Assembly (NCBI GenBank): GCA_026874595.1
Contig: CM049307.1
Location: 74,874,643-74,938,642 of the forward strand
Length of the DNA: 64,000 bases
Reading direction: 5' to 3'
From: Sipunculus nudus
Taxonomy: Eukaryota > Annelida > Sipuncula > Golfingiida > Sipunculidae
The notes under the pieces were generated by a model. It was not told where the DNA came from and made no database searches. It saw only the letters and a program-made list of their open reading frames with translations. Of this stretch, positions 32,581 to 45,265 are shown piece by piece (the first letter of the stretch is position 1; every line of letters starts with the position of its first letter). A program made the position numbers and the translations under genes.

Positions 32581-33865
32581 AAAAAAAAGAAAATTTCAAC
32601 CATATCAATTTTCCGAGAATTAGCGTGAAATAAATGATAAATACCGATATATTCGTTGTGATACCGCTGGTATATATTAATCCCCAAACCTTATCCCTCC
32701 TTTTCAGAAGCCTCTAGTCACATATGGCCAATATATTGTTGTCCTCCATGCTATTCCTGTTTATCCAGTCGTCTTTGTCTGTTTGTATCTGGCAAAGTTA
32801 TCTCAACCAGACCAGCTGAACGTGGGCGTAATCACGCCATTTCAATTTGCGATTCCTGACAATGGACAAAGTATATAAATGTGATCCATTACTGGGTTTT
32901 ATTTTGTTGCTCGTTTCTTATATACTACGTATACCCCCAGAGGTCTCTACTTTGTCGTACACAATCTGCTGACATCATGCGATGGCAAAAGAGAAAATGG
33001 ATCTAATGGATTTAAACCATACTCCTAGGATTTCTTTCATTTATGTTTGTTCCCTTTCTGTTCTTTTATTAACAATTAACCATTCTAGGAGAATGGTATT
33101 TTTTTCACACTTTTTTTCTCTGAACCATATTTTGCGTGCCTCTCTTTCTTTACAAGTTTTGAAGGAAGCATCCTTGTCAAATCCTCTTCATTCAAATGAA
33201 CCCAGATGTTATTTAAATGAAAATTATACCCATAAAGTATAGATCGTTTTAAACATAGGGACAGTGTTCTTGCAAATGGTATATGTATTTATAAATGAAA
33301 TATTCTTTTTCCTTAGGCAAACAAGATTATATTCTCAGATATTTTTATCATATTTTATTACAAAATAATATCTTTTGCTAAGCTGGTAAAAGCGGTAAAA
33401 TATCTACTGAAAATCAGAATAAATATTTTTGATGAGGGGGCTAATATTGGTGCACGCTGGACATGAGACCCCCCCCCCTTATGACGCACCCTTTTTAGAA
33501 TGTATTAATTATAATTACATTAATCAGATATCATGTGGAAAAGAAATTAAATTTCGATAAGTACATGTAACATCAGCGAGAACAAAGTACCGGCTGAGAA
33601 ATGGTTATATATGAGTTCTAATATGGAATTAAACAACGTTTGTATTGATATAAATGAAGAGGGTTTGTCCCAATGCCTTAATTCTCAGTACCATTATAAA
33701 GGTAACAATATTTTAAGGATATGCTGTAAGCCCTATCTTCTAAGAAATTTAACATAAGGTATGAGAGACATTTCTTACAAGTCACATGAACGACAAAGCT
33801 AAAACAGTCACGTTATTACCAGATATATGTCAGATCTTACAATTTACATATATACGACATAGTAA
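32581..33865. other. No feature seen
   Basis: AT-rich sequence without a recognised exon or element terminus. The 86-codon plus frame at 32,982-33,242 lacks any family resemblance. Confidence 0.45.
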
Positions 33866-34168
33866 AAACTAGAAATCTGCATTCTATCAAATGCAAGCCT
33901 CCGCCGTGTGGGAGGGTCCCTATATAGTGGGATGCTCCCATGCATGCAAAACCATGTACGCGTTCACTGATTCGGCCTATGTTACCAGGTTCATTCGTCC
34001 ATATATAAGTAATGGTACTTTTGTTAATATTCCTTCATGAAGTTCCTGAATCCGGATAATGTGCCGGATCCATACAAAATCAAATTGATTCTTAAAACCA
34101 TTGGCTCATTCCCTGAACGCCATGAAAATTCCGTTCATGAGATTCCGTTCATGTTTGCGTAAGTTATG
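33866..34168 (+). repeat. Dispersed repeat D, copy 1
   Basis: It starts AACTAGAAATCTGCATTC and includes GCAAGCCTCCGCC, GATTCGGCC and GGATCC-ACA. It aligns along its whole length with 63,090-63,373 in the same orientation, with roughly one difference in four or five bases. The CTAGA start resembles the 5' ends of the G, P and M families, but I see no 3' hairpin. Confidence 0.75.
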
Positions 34169-35491
34169 ATGTGAACAATCACACATTTGCACCCCCACCC
34201 CCTACACACACATACACACATACACAAACATACACGAACAGTAATGAACGTATACCCTCCTGGCGGAGCTATAAGCAAGTGTGTCCTAGGACATGCATAC
34301 TCCATATAATTATACCTCTGATAAATTCCAGTGATTTGGCAGTCGGCGTGTACGCCACTGCTTTACTGACAGACTGGCTCTGCCAGCATAGAAGACTGGC
34401 TTTGCATAATAATTATATTTGAGTGATTTGGTATCTGTCAATAACAGCATGGTTATTGAGAGTAACCCTGATCTACGATGGAATCTACTTCTCCATTGAT
34501 TGTGTTTTTCTTGAGAGTCCTTCATTTAAAATCCTTCTGTGTGCTCGGACACTTCCGCAGACAAAAAATTGCGGGTTTTAACACTGGGTCATCGTCCTTC
34601 CAAATAGTCTCCAAACTTAACAATTCTTCTGGAAACCGAGCCCGGATGTTGTCTGAATAAAACAGGCTTCCTGTATAATGCTAATACAAAGGGCAGACAG
34701 CTAAAGGCAACTTAGTTACTGAGGCGGAAACAGTTCTGATCTGAACCATGTGGGGTCCATGTTTCCCATCACAAAGTGACAAAGTCTAACAGGAGATAAA
34801 GTCTATTATATTACAACCTGAAAATTACGACCACCGATAAAGTGCATGGTCGTTTAAGCGAGGTCTTAGATAAAGGGCAAATATAAGTATTTTGACCGTG
34901 CGAAACATAGGTGATGGTTAGGCAAGGTTAGTTTTCCTATATATACACATATGAAGAGAGACGGACAGACAAACAACCAGCAAGTAACAAGGATACCTAA
35001 ACAGACAGACGGACGCAAGTTAATTGGCAGCGTTGCCTCGTTGCAAAATTAGAGTTATTCTTAATTTATTTTTTATAACAAATTTTTGCAATCTCCAGTT
35101 CTTAAGTCCGTTCATGAGACCCTTTTTCATTATTAAAAGAAAGTCTTTTACAAATAAAAATAACTGTACGCCCACTATTGCGAAATTGCCTTGTTTGGCT
35201 CCCAAGTTGTTTCGCGCCACCCCCACACAAAACGTAATAGCTCTGTCAGATCAATAATGACCAGGCTACACGGGCGTCTGGCGGGAAAACTCCGCTGTAC
35301 TTATATATACCCGGCATAAACGTATAAACTCGTCTGCTTGTAGCTTGGATGTCAATAAGTTTCGCTTATGCATGTAAAACGTGACGTTCTAAACTCTGAA
35401 TGATAGCACTGGGAAGAAAATTCGACAATAAACAATTTCCAATCGGCCATTTGGAAAAGGAAAAACTTCTTAATCTGCAGCAACCGAGAGC

Positions 35492-35499
35492 TATTTATA
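35492..35499 (+). promoter_or_regulatory. TATA-like box upstream of secreted-peptide exon
   Basis: TATTTATA lies about 185 bases before the ATG at 35,682. A second run, TATATATA at 35,302-35,309, is an alternative. Either could set the transcription start; no initiator was identified. Confidence 0.3.
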
Positions 35500-35681
35500 T
35501 GCATTAGGCAGCAAATCTTGTTCAATTAACAGTAATTTCATCGGGCGGAGAAAAACACATAGGAATTTTCAAGAATCCAGAGCGTTCGACACTTAAAATA
35601 CGGATAAAGCACTAGGACATTGAGAATTGAGACGTTCTGGTCGTTGAACAAGAGGAAGTTAAGGATCCAAAAGAAGACGCG

Positions 35682-35769
35682 ATGCGAAGTGGTACTTTTG
35701 CAGTTCTGGTGTGCTGTTTGCTTCTGGCGAGAGTTTCTGTTATAAACTGTCATCCTTGGCACAATACAG
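35682..35769 (+). CDS. Signal-peptide exon of a putative peptide-hormone precursor
   Basis: The ATG opens 29 codons plus one base and ends at a donor (ACAG/GTTGGT). The product MRSGTFAVLVCCLLLARVSV followed by INCHPWHNT is a classical signal peptide: a basic residue at 2, a hydrophobic core from about 6 to 16 and a probable cleavage after Val/Asn/Cys near residue 20-23. The phase (1) fits the acceptor of the terminal exon at 63,448, with G/CT making Ala. Linking the two is inference, since 27.7 kb separate them and extra phase-compatible exons may have been missed. Confidence 0.55.
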
Positions 35770-37480
35770 GTTGGTTACAACAAATTTTCCCATAGTTTAT
35801 GATCTTTCAAATTAATTTTTACATATGTATTTTTCATTAAATTTTAAATTGTTTTTGGGTAATGTTTCCTATTTTTCATAAACTTAAGCGATTTTAATAG
35901 ATAGGAAGATTATATCTGAGGTTTGTCTTAAGGGTGTTTCAGCGAGTTGTGTGGAACTTCATACTTATAATACCAAAATATTTTTCCAACTTATTGTAAA
36001 ACAAAGGACCTCATGATGGGCCAGAGGTCACATTTTTTTTTAAATTTTTGGTCAACAGTGCAGTTTTTCGTATTTGATAGGCCTTGTAAATGCTCTGTGA
36101 CATTTTACACCTTTTGACAACCACATACACGAAAATTAGAGTAATAATGATCTAAAGAGCTATACAGTTTTCAAATGGTTATTTGAAATGCATAAAAATG
36201 TATTTTGAAATATATATAAAATGTATAAAATTCTAATGATAATAACCAAGAAAATTTTCACTTAAAGAAAAAATGTGCTGTGGTCTCTTATATGTTACAA
36301 TATATCCTTGTAAATATGTTTACTCTGTTGAAAAAAATAAAACTGTACTCTGTTGTGGTGACGTCAAGGTGATGTCACAGATGTCCCTTAATGTAGAAAA
36401 AAGGCGAAAGGTGAGCCTATGGGTAATGACAATGATTATAATGAACAATTCTGCGTCCTTTTTCGTAAAACGGATCACGAAAGTACCGTTCGAAGTTACT
36501 ATTTTTTTCTAGCGTACTTTTTGTAGATTTATTTCAGCTGAATCTAAAATGTTGCCAGTGATCTCTTATTGAACCTTCGGTATATAATAGAATATACGGT
36601 CATCAAGGCGTGATGTTATGTTTACCTCTATCTTGTTTACTTCATCGTCACAAAAATGTCAACTGTTTTCTCATAGCTCTCATTATGGTGTCATCCGAGT
36701 CCCCCCCCCCCCCCCACCTTGACCTCTGTTTTGTGTTTTGCCAGTGTACATTGACCTTGTAGGTAGCATGCCTAGCAAACCCCCTAATTTAAAATCAATC
36801 CTAAATTTGTTAAAAATTCATATAAGACCTCATTACGTATGTATTTTTTAAACCTAATGCGGTGTTCTTTCTGTTTTTACACATACTTTTTAACTTTCCT
36901 TTCATTTTACATGATATTTAAACATTTTGTAAAATTTAAATTTTAAAAGGTTTACTTTTTTAAGTTCCAGTAAAAGCAAACCACATCTTTTTGACTAAAA
37001 TTAAACTACATGATATATTATATCTCAAAACCGTCTTTTTGTGTTTTCTCTATCACGTTTTATTTACTTAAAACTGAAATTTTAAATTTTGGATGAGTAA
37101 AAAATTCAAATTTAATTTTTTAAACAAGAGAGATACTCATTGAAGGAAAAATGGAGTAAGAACAGCCGTGAAAACATCCACTGTAATCCAGACACATAGC
37201 ATTAACTTTAAGAGCAAGTACAGGTATTTTTGTTGAGATTTTTTTCCGTGTAAGTTAACTTCAAAAAAATGAAGAACATAAGTGTTCTCCCTAGAATGTC
37301 AGTTAAATTATATCTTAATACAACCAAGTCCTTGGCCGCTACGTTTTAACAGACCTTGATTTAGCGAGCCGTTCTAACGTCTCTCTCATTATTAATGAGT
37401 AAGGGAATTGAACTAAGAAAATGATTTGTATAATTGTTTGACGCGGCTCCCCGAGCACCTATAGTTGTACATCAAACATT
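35770..37480. other. Probable intron, no element recognised
   Basis: AT-rich. It holds a C run at 36,701-36,715 and no convincing exon. The 79-codon frame at 36,273-36,512 shows no splice context or known motif. Confidence 0.45.
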
Positions 37481-37531
37481 AAGCCGTGGTCCCAACCCGC
37501 CGTTCTTGAAGGTGCGTCCTGTCTACTTACA

Positions 37532-40500
37532 AACAAGAGACCCATGGGTCACGGCGCTCAGCTGATCGTGATTGGACTATAAATGTTTCTCCACTGTGAT
37601 ACTATATCGAGTCGATAAAGCTTATGAATATCATGGACATGTTGGGCTATTATAAAGGAATGTAATGTAATATGTGAGTAAATGATAAATGAAATAACCT
37701 GACTGATGGATTAATAGAGTCAAATATAGTGGTCAATTTTTTATTTATTTAGGAGGGGTTGAAAATTGTGATATATTTAAGCAAATATGAATGCAATGAC
37801 AGCAGTAATAAGCAGTAGTAGAATGATGATAAGGCTATTTGTTGAAGGATCTAAAGTGTATGGTAGTCTGCAAGCTTTCAATTTGACAGATATGATGTTA
37901 TGATTAACTATGCTGATGAAGTGATTTATGAATTTGTGACTGTATGACACAATATCTCTTTAGTCTTGACAAGGTACATTATTGTGATGCCCACTATGTC
38001 TACATATTACACAATATTGACATAATTTCTGGCATGTACATAGGTACCTATGGACGAATAGTTATACAAAATATTAAAGTATGAATATATCCGATTCATC
38101 TTGTTTTTGCTTACTGAGGCTGACTTTGGGATGGGGTTCGGAGAAGGGAAAAGTGAGGGCAGCACGAAGGTGGATGTAGAAATATTCTATTGTAATGTTT
38201 TTCATTTATATAAGAATATGAAACGCTAAGAGGAAAGGGGCCCTCCTACTTGGTTATAGTAAAGTTCTAAATATATGATTGCAAACTAATACTCTGACAA
38301 GACTGTCATGAAGAAAAACAGTAAATGCAAGCTTTCAATTTGACAGATATGATGTTATGATTAACTATGCTGATGAAGTGATTTATGAATTGGTGACTGT
38401 ATGACACAATATCTCTTTAGTCTTGACAAGGTAAATTATTGTGATGCCCACTATGTCTACATATTACACAATATTGACATAATTTCTGGCATGTACATAG
38501 GTACCTATGGACGAATAGTTATACAAAATATTAAAGTATGAATATATCTGTTTCATCTTGTTCTTGCTTACTGAGGCTGACTTTGGGATGGGGTTCAGAG
38601 AAGGGAAAAGTGAGGGCAGCACGAAGGCGGATGTAGAAATATTCTATTGTAATGTTTTTCATTTATATAAGAATATGAAAAGCTATGAGGAAAGGGGCCC
38701 TCCTACTTGGTTATAGTAAAGTTCTAAATATATGATTGCAAACTAATACTCTGACAAGACTGTCATGAAGTAAAAAACAGTAAATGCAAGCTTTCAATTT
38801 GACAGATATTATGTTATGATTAACTATTCTGATGAAGTGATTTATGAATTTGTGACTGTATGACACAATATCCCTTTAGTCTTGACAAGGTACATTATTG
38901 TGATGCCCACTATGTCTACATATTACACAATATTGACATAATTTCTGGCATGTACATAGGTACCTATGGACGAATAGTTATACAAAATATTAAAGTATGA
39001 ATATATCTGATTCATCTTGTTCTTGCTTACTGAGGCTGACTTTGGGATGGGGTTCGGAGAAGGGAAAAGTGAGGGCAGCACGATGGCGGATGTAGAAATA
39101 TTCTATTGTAATGTTTTTCATTTATATAAGAATATGAAAAGCTAAGAGGAAAGGGGCCCTCCTACTTGGTTATAGTAAAGTTCTAAATATATGATTGCAA
39201 ACTAATACTCTGACAAGACTGTCATGAAGAAAAACAGTAAAAGTTTTGAGATACTGTAATGCATATGAAAATTTACAGATGGACAGGCAAGTGGACAGAA
39301 TGGACTAATACCTTTATTTCACTTTCAAGGGAATAATGCATTTAAGTTTATATATAAGCCTATTTTTTTAAGCATATCCACTTTTTCCATTAAGAAGTTT
39401 TTATCTGAATCATTTTTTTTATTTACAGGTTTTATAAATTTTTAATAAAAAACCTGAAAATATAAGTTAAAATATTAGAATTGTTGCAAAAGTTGCAATC
39501 ATTATATATACAGAGTAAAAAACTGAAAATATAAGTTAAAATATTAGAATTGTTGCAAAAGTTGCAATCATCATATATCCAGAGTGTAGCTCATATTGGG
39601 TCATATTATGCATACACATATATTTTATTATTTTAAATCATAAATGTTTAAACTGAATTTAAAAGAAAATAATGCCACAACATGGCATCTACAAGAATAT
39701 TCCTTGAATCACTATTAAAAAGTTTTGCACATTGGAGTTTTCAGTACATGCTTAATTTTATTCACCAAAATAAAATAAAAGATTCAGTAAATTTTGATAA
39801 AATAAAACATCTTTTCAAATAAAGTATACACACTGTTGGTTGAATGAGGGACAAACAATATCATTGTGCTAATTACTATCCCAGTTTTAATTTATTACTG
39901 AAATTAATAGTCAATTTCACACCTGGAAGGAATTACTTATCTCATGAACATCCACACTTTCATAGCAATACACCACTTTGTGGACACAATTAAATGTACA
40001 CTTTAATCATTGTAACCCTGGTGGTACAATACAAAATCTAAAATGTAGCATAACCTGGAATAAGAATGATTCAAATACAGAAAATAATAACATTCATCTA
40101 GTTTATGCACCATCGGGGGGGGGGGGGGGTGCAGGGCAGAGGGGAAGCCTGCTGGTAGTGGCCAAGCTGACCCAAGGCAAGCTGCCTGGGGTGGGTTACA
40201 TAATGCAAGTGAAGGCTGTACTACTAGGTGGGCTAGATGTAAACAACACTTGACATGGTGTATGAAAACATGAATAAAAGCTATTCTTTCCAATCAATTT
40301 CTTTGAAATTTCAGATTTTAAAAGATTAAATCCTTATGTATATATGCTGTGAAAATTAAATCAACAGTGCCAAAGTTGGACAAAATTTAAGGTATTGATT
40401 TTTTATTTATGCTAATAACTTGAAAAATTTGCAAAATTCAGATCTAATTTTGGGTAAACAATTGAAAATTGATTAAATAATGTTATATTCCTGAAAAAAA

Positions 40501-41653
40501 GTCTCTAGGTTCAGCATTTCTCATGTTAGGTGAGTAAATATATTTCCTGATTTTTTAAAAATTGCATTATGTTTTGGCCCATAACTTCAAAATAATACCC
40601 AATACTGACCTAATTTTTGGTAAGTTCATAGAAAATGTATGAAAGAATGTGAATACTATATACGATCAAAAACAGATCAGTGGTTTTGATATTAGGCAGC
40701 CTTGAAGTGTAACAATGGCTTTTTTATGGAAAATGGAGTTTTTTTCCTTAATATCTCGAAGGAACGAAGTCCTAATGACCCAATTTTCGGTATGGTAGGA
40801 GATTTTGGGGACATCTAAAGTTATGCCAACAGCCTGGGGAGCATAGAGATGTGCACTGAATGACCTACAGTCATCGAAGTGGACTGCTTGACAATGTAAG
40901 GGAATACAACAAGAGCCTCCAAAAAAATTCAATAACTAGCCTAATTTTGCAGCTTTTATTTTCAAATTTCAGATTTAAACAGATTAAATCCTTATGTATA
41001 CATGCTGTGAAAATCCACAGCAGTTACAGAAAAAAAACGTGCCATGGTCAAACTTGGGCAAAATTTAAGGTACCAATTTTATATTTTTGCCAATATTTAA
41101 AAAAAATTAACAGATTTTGATCTAATTTTTGGTATACAATTAAATTTTGATTATTTAAAGTAGTATTACTGAAAAAAATTCCTACCTTTAACACTTTTGG
41201 TCTTAAGTGACAAAATATCTTTCCTCATTTTTTTACAAAGTCCATTATGTTTGGGCCCATAACTTTTTTAAATTAAATAATACATAATTTCTGGCATGTA
41301 CATAGGAACCATATAGAGGAATATTTATGGTAAATATGAAGAAAACCAGATGAGTGGTTTTGATATTAGGCAGTCCTGAAGTGTGAAAATAGATTTCTAA
41401 TAAAAAATTGAGGTTTTTCCTTAATATCTCGAAGGAACAAAGTCCTATTGACCCAATTTTCGGCATGATAGGAGATTTTGGGGACATCTAACTGTATGCC
41501 GAATTTCAGATTCGTAGGTCCAACGGTGTCGAAACGTGCCAGTCTTACGGACGGACATCCAGACGGACAGACGGACGGACAGACAGACAGACGGACGGAC
41601 GACGGATAATGGACCACGACTATAGCTCAGATGACTTATAGTCAGCTGAGCTA
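37532..41653 (+). mobile_element. T-family element T2, 4.1 kb
   Basis: The 5' end is AACAAGAGACCCATGGGTCA with GCTCAGCTGA at 37,556-37,565. The 3' end is the perfect-loop hairpin 41623-41653 (arms TAGCTCAGATGACT and AGTCAGCTGAGCTA). It contains a three-unit 458-bp tandem core, a G run at 40,115-40,129 and a GGAC-type tract at 41,550-41,600. Parts of its middle are duplicated (TTAAATCCTTATGTATA at about 40,325 and 40,985). It has no transposase. Confidence 0.88.
37870..39240 (+). repeat. Tandem array, 457-459-bp unit, three copies
   Basis: GCAAGCTTTCAATTTGACAG begins units at 37,870, 38,327 and 38,786. The units differ at only a handful of positions, so the expansion is recent. The T3 copy at 56,517 keeps only the end of one unit (about 56,590-56,735), which shows that core copy number varies between copies of the family. 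Confidence 0.93.
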
Positions 41654-42180
41654 AAAAACGTGGACAAAATTTGGGAATCCGTGCGTGGTAAGTACCGCCT
41701 CAGTACAGATTTGGGAGCACGCGGACATGCCATAGCACTTTTAGTGCACAAGAAACTTTCGCTGTGTTCGGGCTGTGGTCGCGCTACGGATTCACCCCCG
41801 ACATCGGGCGGAAAAACTCACGTTCATCGCACTTGCAAGCATTTACAACATGCGAGTGAGAAAGGACACCGTACGTGAGCAGCACGTGTAAGTACGGCCT
41901 CAGTACGATAACGTGGCAATCGCACGGAGATCGTACGTTACAAGCACGTTGTAAACACGTACAATAAACTCACTTACCACGTGCGCAACGTACGATGCAC
42001 GCAACCGCTCACAGGCCCTGTACTGACACCTTGCGCAACCGTGCGAGTGACGTGCGTTGACGTACTCCCTCCTTACTCTTGCCACTCCCTCCCCACGTTC
42101 TCAGAAAAACCTGGCGGTCGTGACCTCCCCAAAAATCGTACGGACTAAAAACACGCACGGTGGGTTGTGACCGGGGCTTT

Positions 42181-42544
42181 TAGTACTGCCACGCGCAGGA
42201 GGGCTTCGAAAATATGACCAATCAATTAAAGAAACAGTTACTGGTGCAAGTGTTCTTGTTCAGACGGTGAATAGCGTATTGTTAACATTTTGTTCGTTAG
42301 ATTCGATTGGTTGTTTTATTTCGGCCTGAACACTAACAGGTTTGTTCATAATTCATGAAATAGACGCCAGAGTGGCTCGCTGAATCAAAGTATGTGAAGG
42401 CGTGGCTGGTAGTATGAAAATGGTTAAATTCTGTTTTCGATAAATCTGCCACAAATAACTCAAACCTAAAATTTATATTCCTTCTTTCCTTGAAGGTTCT
42501 ATATAGAATCACAACATATGTAGATGTTAGTGTAAGTACCAACA
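42181..42544. other. No feature seen
   Basis: Probable intron sequence between the Z element and a short minisatellite. Nothing recognised. Confidence 0.4.
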
Positions 42545-42975
42545 AAATGTTTCAAGCAAAGTACCTTGCGATAAACTTACATAGTTCTATAATCCATGTT
42601 CCATATAGGGACCATAACGTTTTTACAAGCAAAGCAACTTGCGATCAACTAACAAAGTTCTAAAATCTTTGTTCCAAACAGAAACCATAACGATTTTTCA
42701 AGCAATTACTTTGCGATCAACTAACATATAGTTCTATAATCCATGTTCCATATAGGAACCATAACGATTTTTCAAGCAAGTACCTTGCGATCAACTAACA
42801 TAGTTCTATAATCCATGTTCCATATATGAACCATAACGATTTTCCAAGCAAGTACCTTGCGATAAACCAACTAACATTAAATAATCCATGTTCCATATAC
42901 GAACCATAACGATTTTTCTAGCAAGTACCTTGCGATAAACTAACATAGTTCTACTCGTGTTACATATAAGAACCA
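42545..42975 (+). repeat. Minisatellite, 71-75-bp unit, six copies
   Basis: AAGCAAGTACCTTGCGATCA recurs at about 42,557, 42,629, 42,700, 42,775, 42,847 and 42,920. Each unit also has CCATGTTCCATATA and GAACCATAACGATTTTTC. It is isolated, with no element ends seen beside it. Confidence 0.9.
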
Positions 42976-43573
42976 TAAAAACCACTATGGATATAAGATA
43001 TCTGCAAGGACCTTTTAATTTCTACACCAATCCCATTCAAAGAATTCATCAAAGGTGCCATGAAATACCATTTTTTTTTCGTGTACGTACAATATTACCG
43101 TACAATTAAAGTGAAAAGATTATGATATTCGGACATATATATTTGCGACTTACCAAAGTCATACAGACGGGTTTGATTTTTATTAATTTTTTCTTTGAAC
43201 CCATTTCAAAGACACATGAATTATATGAATATTTCCTGTTTTATTTATATAATTTATACTTTCAAACCATTGTCACATTTACATTTCTCTCTAATGAATC
43301 GTTAAACTTACTTGTTTTCTTTGCCCCAACCCATCCCGAATTCTCAATTCACTGCGGATTAAGGTTGTCCTCAATAAACAATTCAGGTTTCATTTAGAAG
43401 CTACTCAGGATGTTTTAGGAAAAGCTCGAGGTAATACATCCTGGTGTGATTTTTATTCCAACCCCGATACAGGGTACTTAACAGAGAGAATATTTCTTGT
43501 TATATTTACCACTTTTGCTTTCAAACCATTGTTCACAATTAAATATCGTTAAAATATGCAAAAAAAAATAAAA

Positions 43574-43845
43574 AGGTATGATTCTCAAGCATTTTTTTCA
43601 GAAATCAACGCGGGCGAGCGGTATTTTATTTTTGACCTTTCGATATTTTTCGATAAAAATGTCATATGATTAGAGAAAAGCATGAAAATAACAGTTTTTT
43701 TCTGCTTAACAGGTAAAACACTACATAACAAAGGAAATTGTATCAAAATTGTATTATTTTATCTTCTCGTAGGATGAAAACCAAAATAAAAATATTTGAT
43801 GCGGGGGTTAAAATTGATGCGGGCGGTACCTGAGAACCATATCTT
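43574..43845. mobile_element. Q-family inverted-repeat element, intact copy
   Basis: GGTATGATTCTCAAGC on the left and ACCTGAGAACCATATC on the right are imperfect inverted repeats about 270 bp apart. The interior (GATGCGGGGGTTAAAATTGA and TGTCATATGATTAG) matches, in reverse, the split copy at 3,794-4,011. The small size and lack of coding sequence fit a MITE. Confidence 0.75.
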
Positions 43846-43855
43846 TTATTTTTTT

Positions 43856-45260
43856 TTTTGGCCTTACCATGCATGTTGAATCTATAAGAACAAATTAAGT
43901 GATGCTTGATACTATCAGGTTTCATTTAGTGATGACTATGGTGGTCCAGAGAGAGCCCGACGGTCCCCGACCTAGTCCATAGTGAATATGAGGTTCTATG
44001 AAGAACCTTTTTATTGATATGCAATTTTGGAATAAATTCGTCACAAGATATTCCTTGTGGACGAAAAGCAAGGTCCAACGTGACAAATTTACGAATACAT
44101 TCACATAAACTACTAGAGAACTGGTAAAGTATCAAATAAAATGTGTGCTATTATATTTTATTAGAACGCTTTGGATATGTTTAATTAAACAGTTCGTCCG
44201 TTACATTTACAAAGAGCTGGCAGTGGAATCCGGTTGTAAAAGTTATTTGTATTATACTTTCATAATGTGTAATTAACCAACCATTTACGGTTAATGAATG
44301 ACATTATGACTTTAATGGAATATCGTAAAATATTTTACAAAAAAAAAAACGTGCTTCTACGTGAGAGAACAATGGAGCATGTAATAGCAGCCCATTCTCA
44401 ATTATGTTCACTCATATGAAAGAAGGTTTCTTTTATGCTGTCAATGTGCTAATTATGACGGCAATAATGTCAGTATAAACTCGCATTGCTGTTATTCATT
44501 GCCGCGGTTAGCAGAAAAAAAGTAAAAGGAACCAATATTCCAGAAAATCCAATTTCAGCTTTTGTTTTTTGTACAGATGATGTGTCTGAATCAATTGTCT
44601 TTATAATTAAATTTGTATCTCCGTTACTGTTAAACGTACACCCGATGAGTACGAATAGCTTGCTGAAAGCACGGCAGCACGTCCTTTCCGGGGAGAAACT
44701 TGTATAAAATGAAAAGCTGCATTCCCGAACAGGAAAACTGCGATTACTGAAGCATGAAATATCATGCATTATTCGAATGATTATGAATGTGAGTCCTTAT
44801 ACATTATTGCGTCTCTGAAACCTGTCCCTGTACTCGAAGGCATTCTGTCCGAAGATGAGTGCGGATAACGGTTCTTACACTGTGCCTTGCAGCCTTTACA
44901 GTGGACATTATATTATGATATAAATTGGGTTTCTTTTCGAGTACAAAATTAATTTATTCCGGAAACCTCATTTTTCTATGTTCATTTAAGTAAAAATGCT
45001 CTCCTAGGACTCTTTCCCGTGCTCTGCATAATCATGTTATTGTACTTTGGTATAATTAGACGGATTATTTTACCCTTAAAATGCAAATTGTTTCCCAAAA
45101 ATATCCCAACATACATTTTCATAATCTCTACCATGTGTTTTTCTTACCATAAAGTCAACTTTATTGTTTTCAGTATATACAGAGAAAACAGGTTTTAATT
45201 ATTTTCTAATTAGGAGCCCACTAAAACGTAATTACTTTAGCTCGTACTAGATGCTATAAT
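43856..45260. other. No gene recognised
   Basis: The stretch 44,470-44,769 is open in frames on both strands but neither frame shows a family motif, signal or good splice context. The rest is AT-rich. Confidence 0.4.
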
Positions 45261-45265
45261 AATAA

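Larger units (their letters stand above)
37481..42180. mobile_element. Z-family CpG-rich inverted-repeat element, split by T2
   Basis: The left end AAGCCGTGGTCCCAACCCGC (37,481-37,500) and the right end at 42,157-42,180, whose reverse complement begins AAAGCCCCGGTCACAACCCA, are inverted copies. The left piece is about 50 bases and the right piece (41,658-42,180) about 520 bases. The right piece is strikingly rich in ACGTGC, CGTACG and CACGTG compared with all neighbouring DNA. Between them sits the T-family copy at 37,532. No coding capacity was seen; its superfamily is not identified. Confidence 0.68.

Noticed and set aside
40003-40293. Frames on both strands over the G run in T2, and similar at 57,458
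   Set aside because: They occur on both strands across a duplicated element segment with homopolymer; no family motif and no splice context.
44470-44769. Frames open on both strands, one with a hydrophobic stretch
   Set aside because: Neither frame is recognisable and the overlap of two open frames gives no preference. No polyadenylation or splice context was found.
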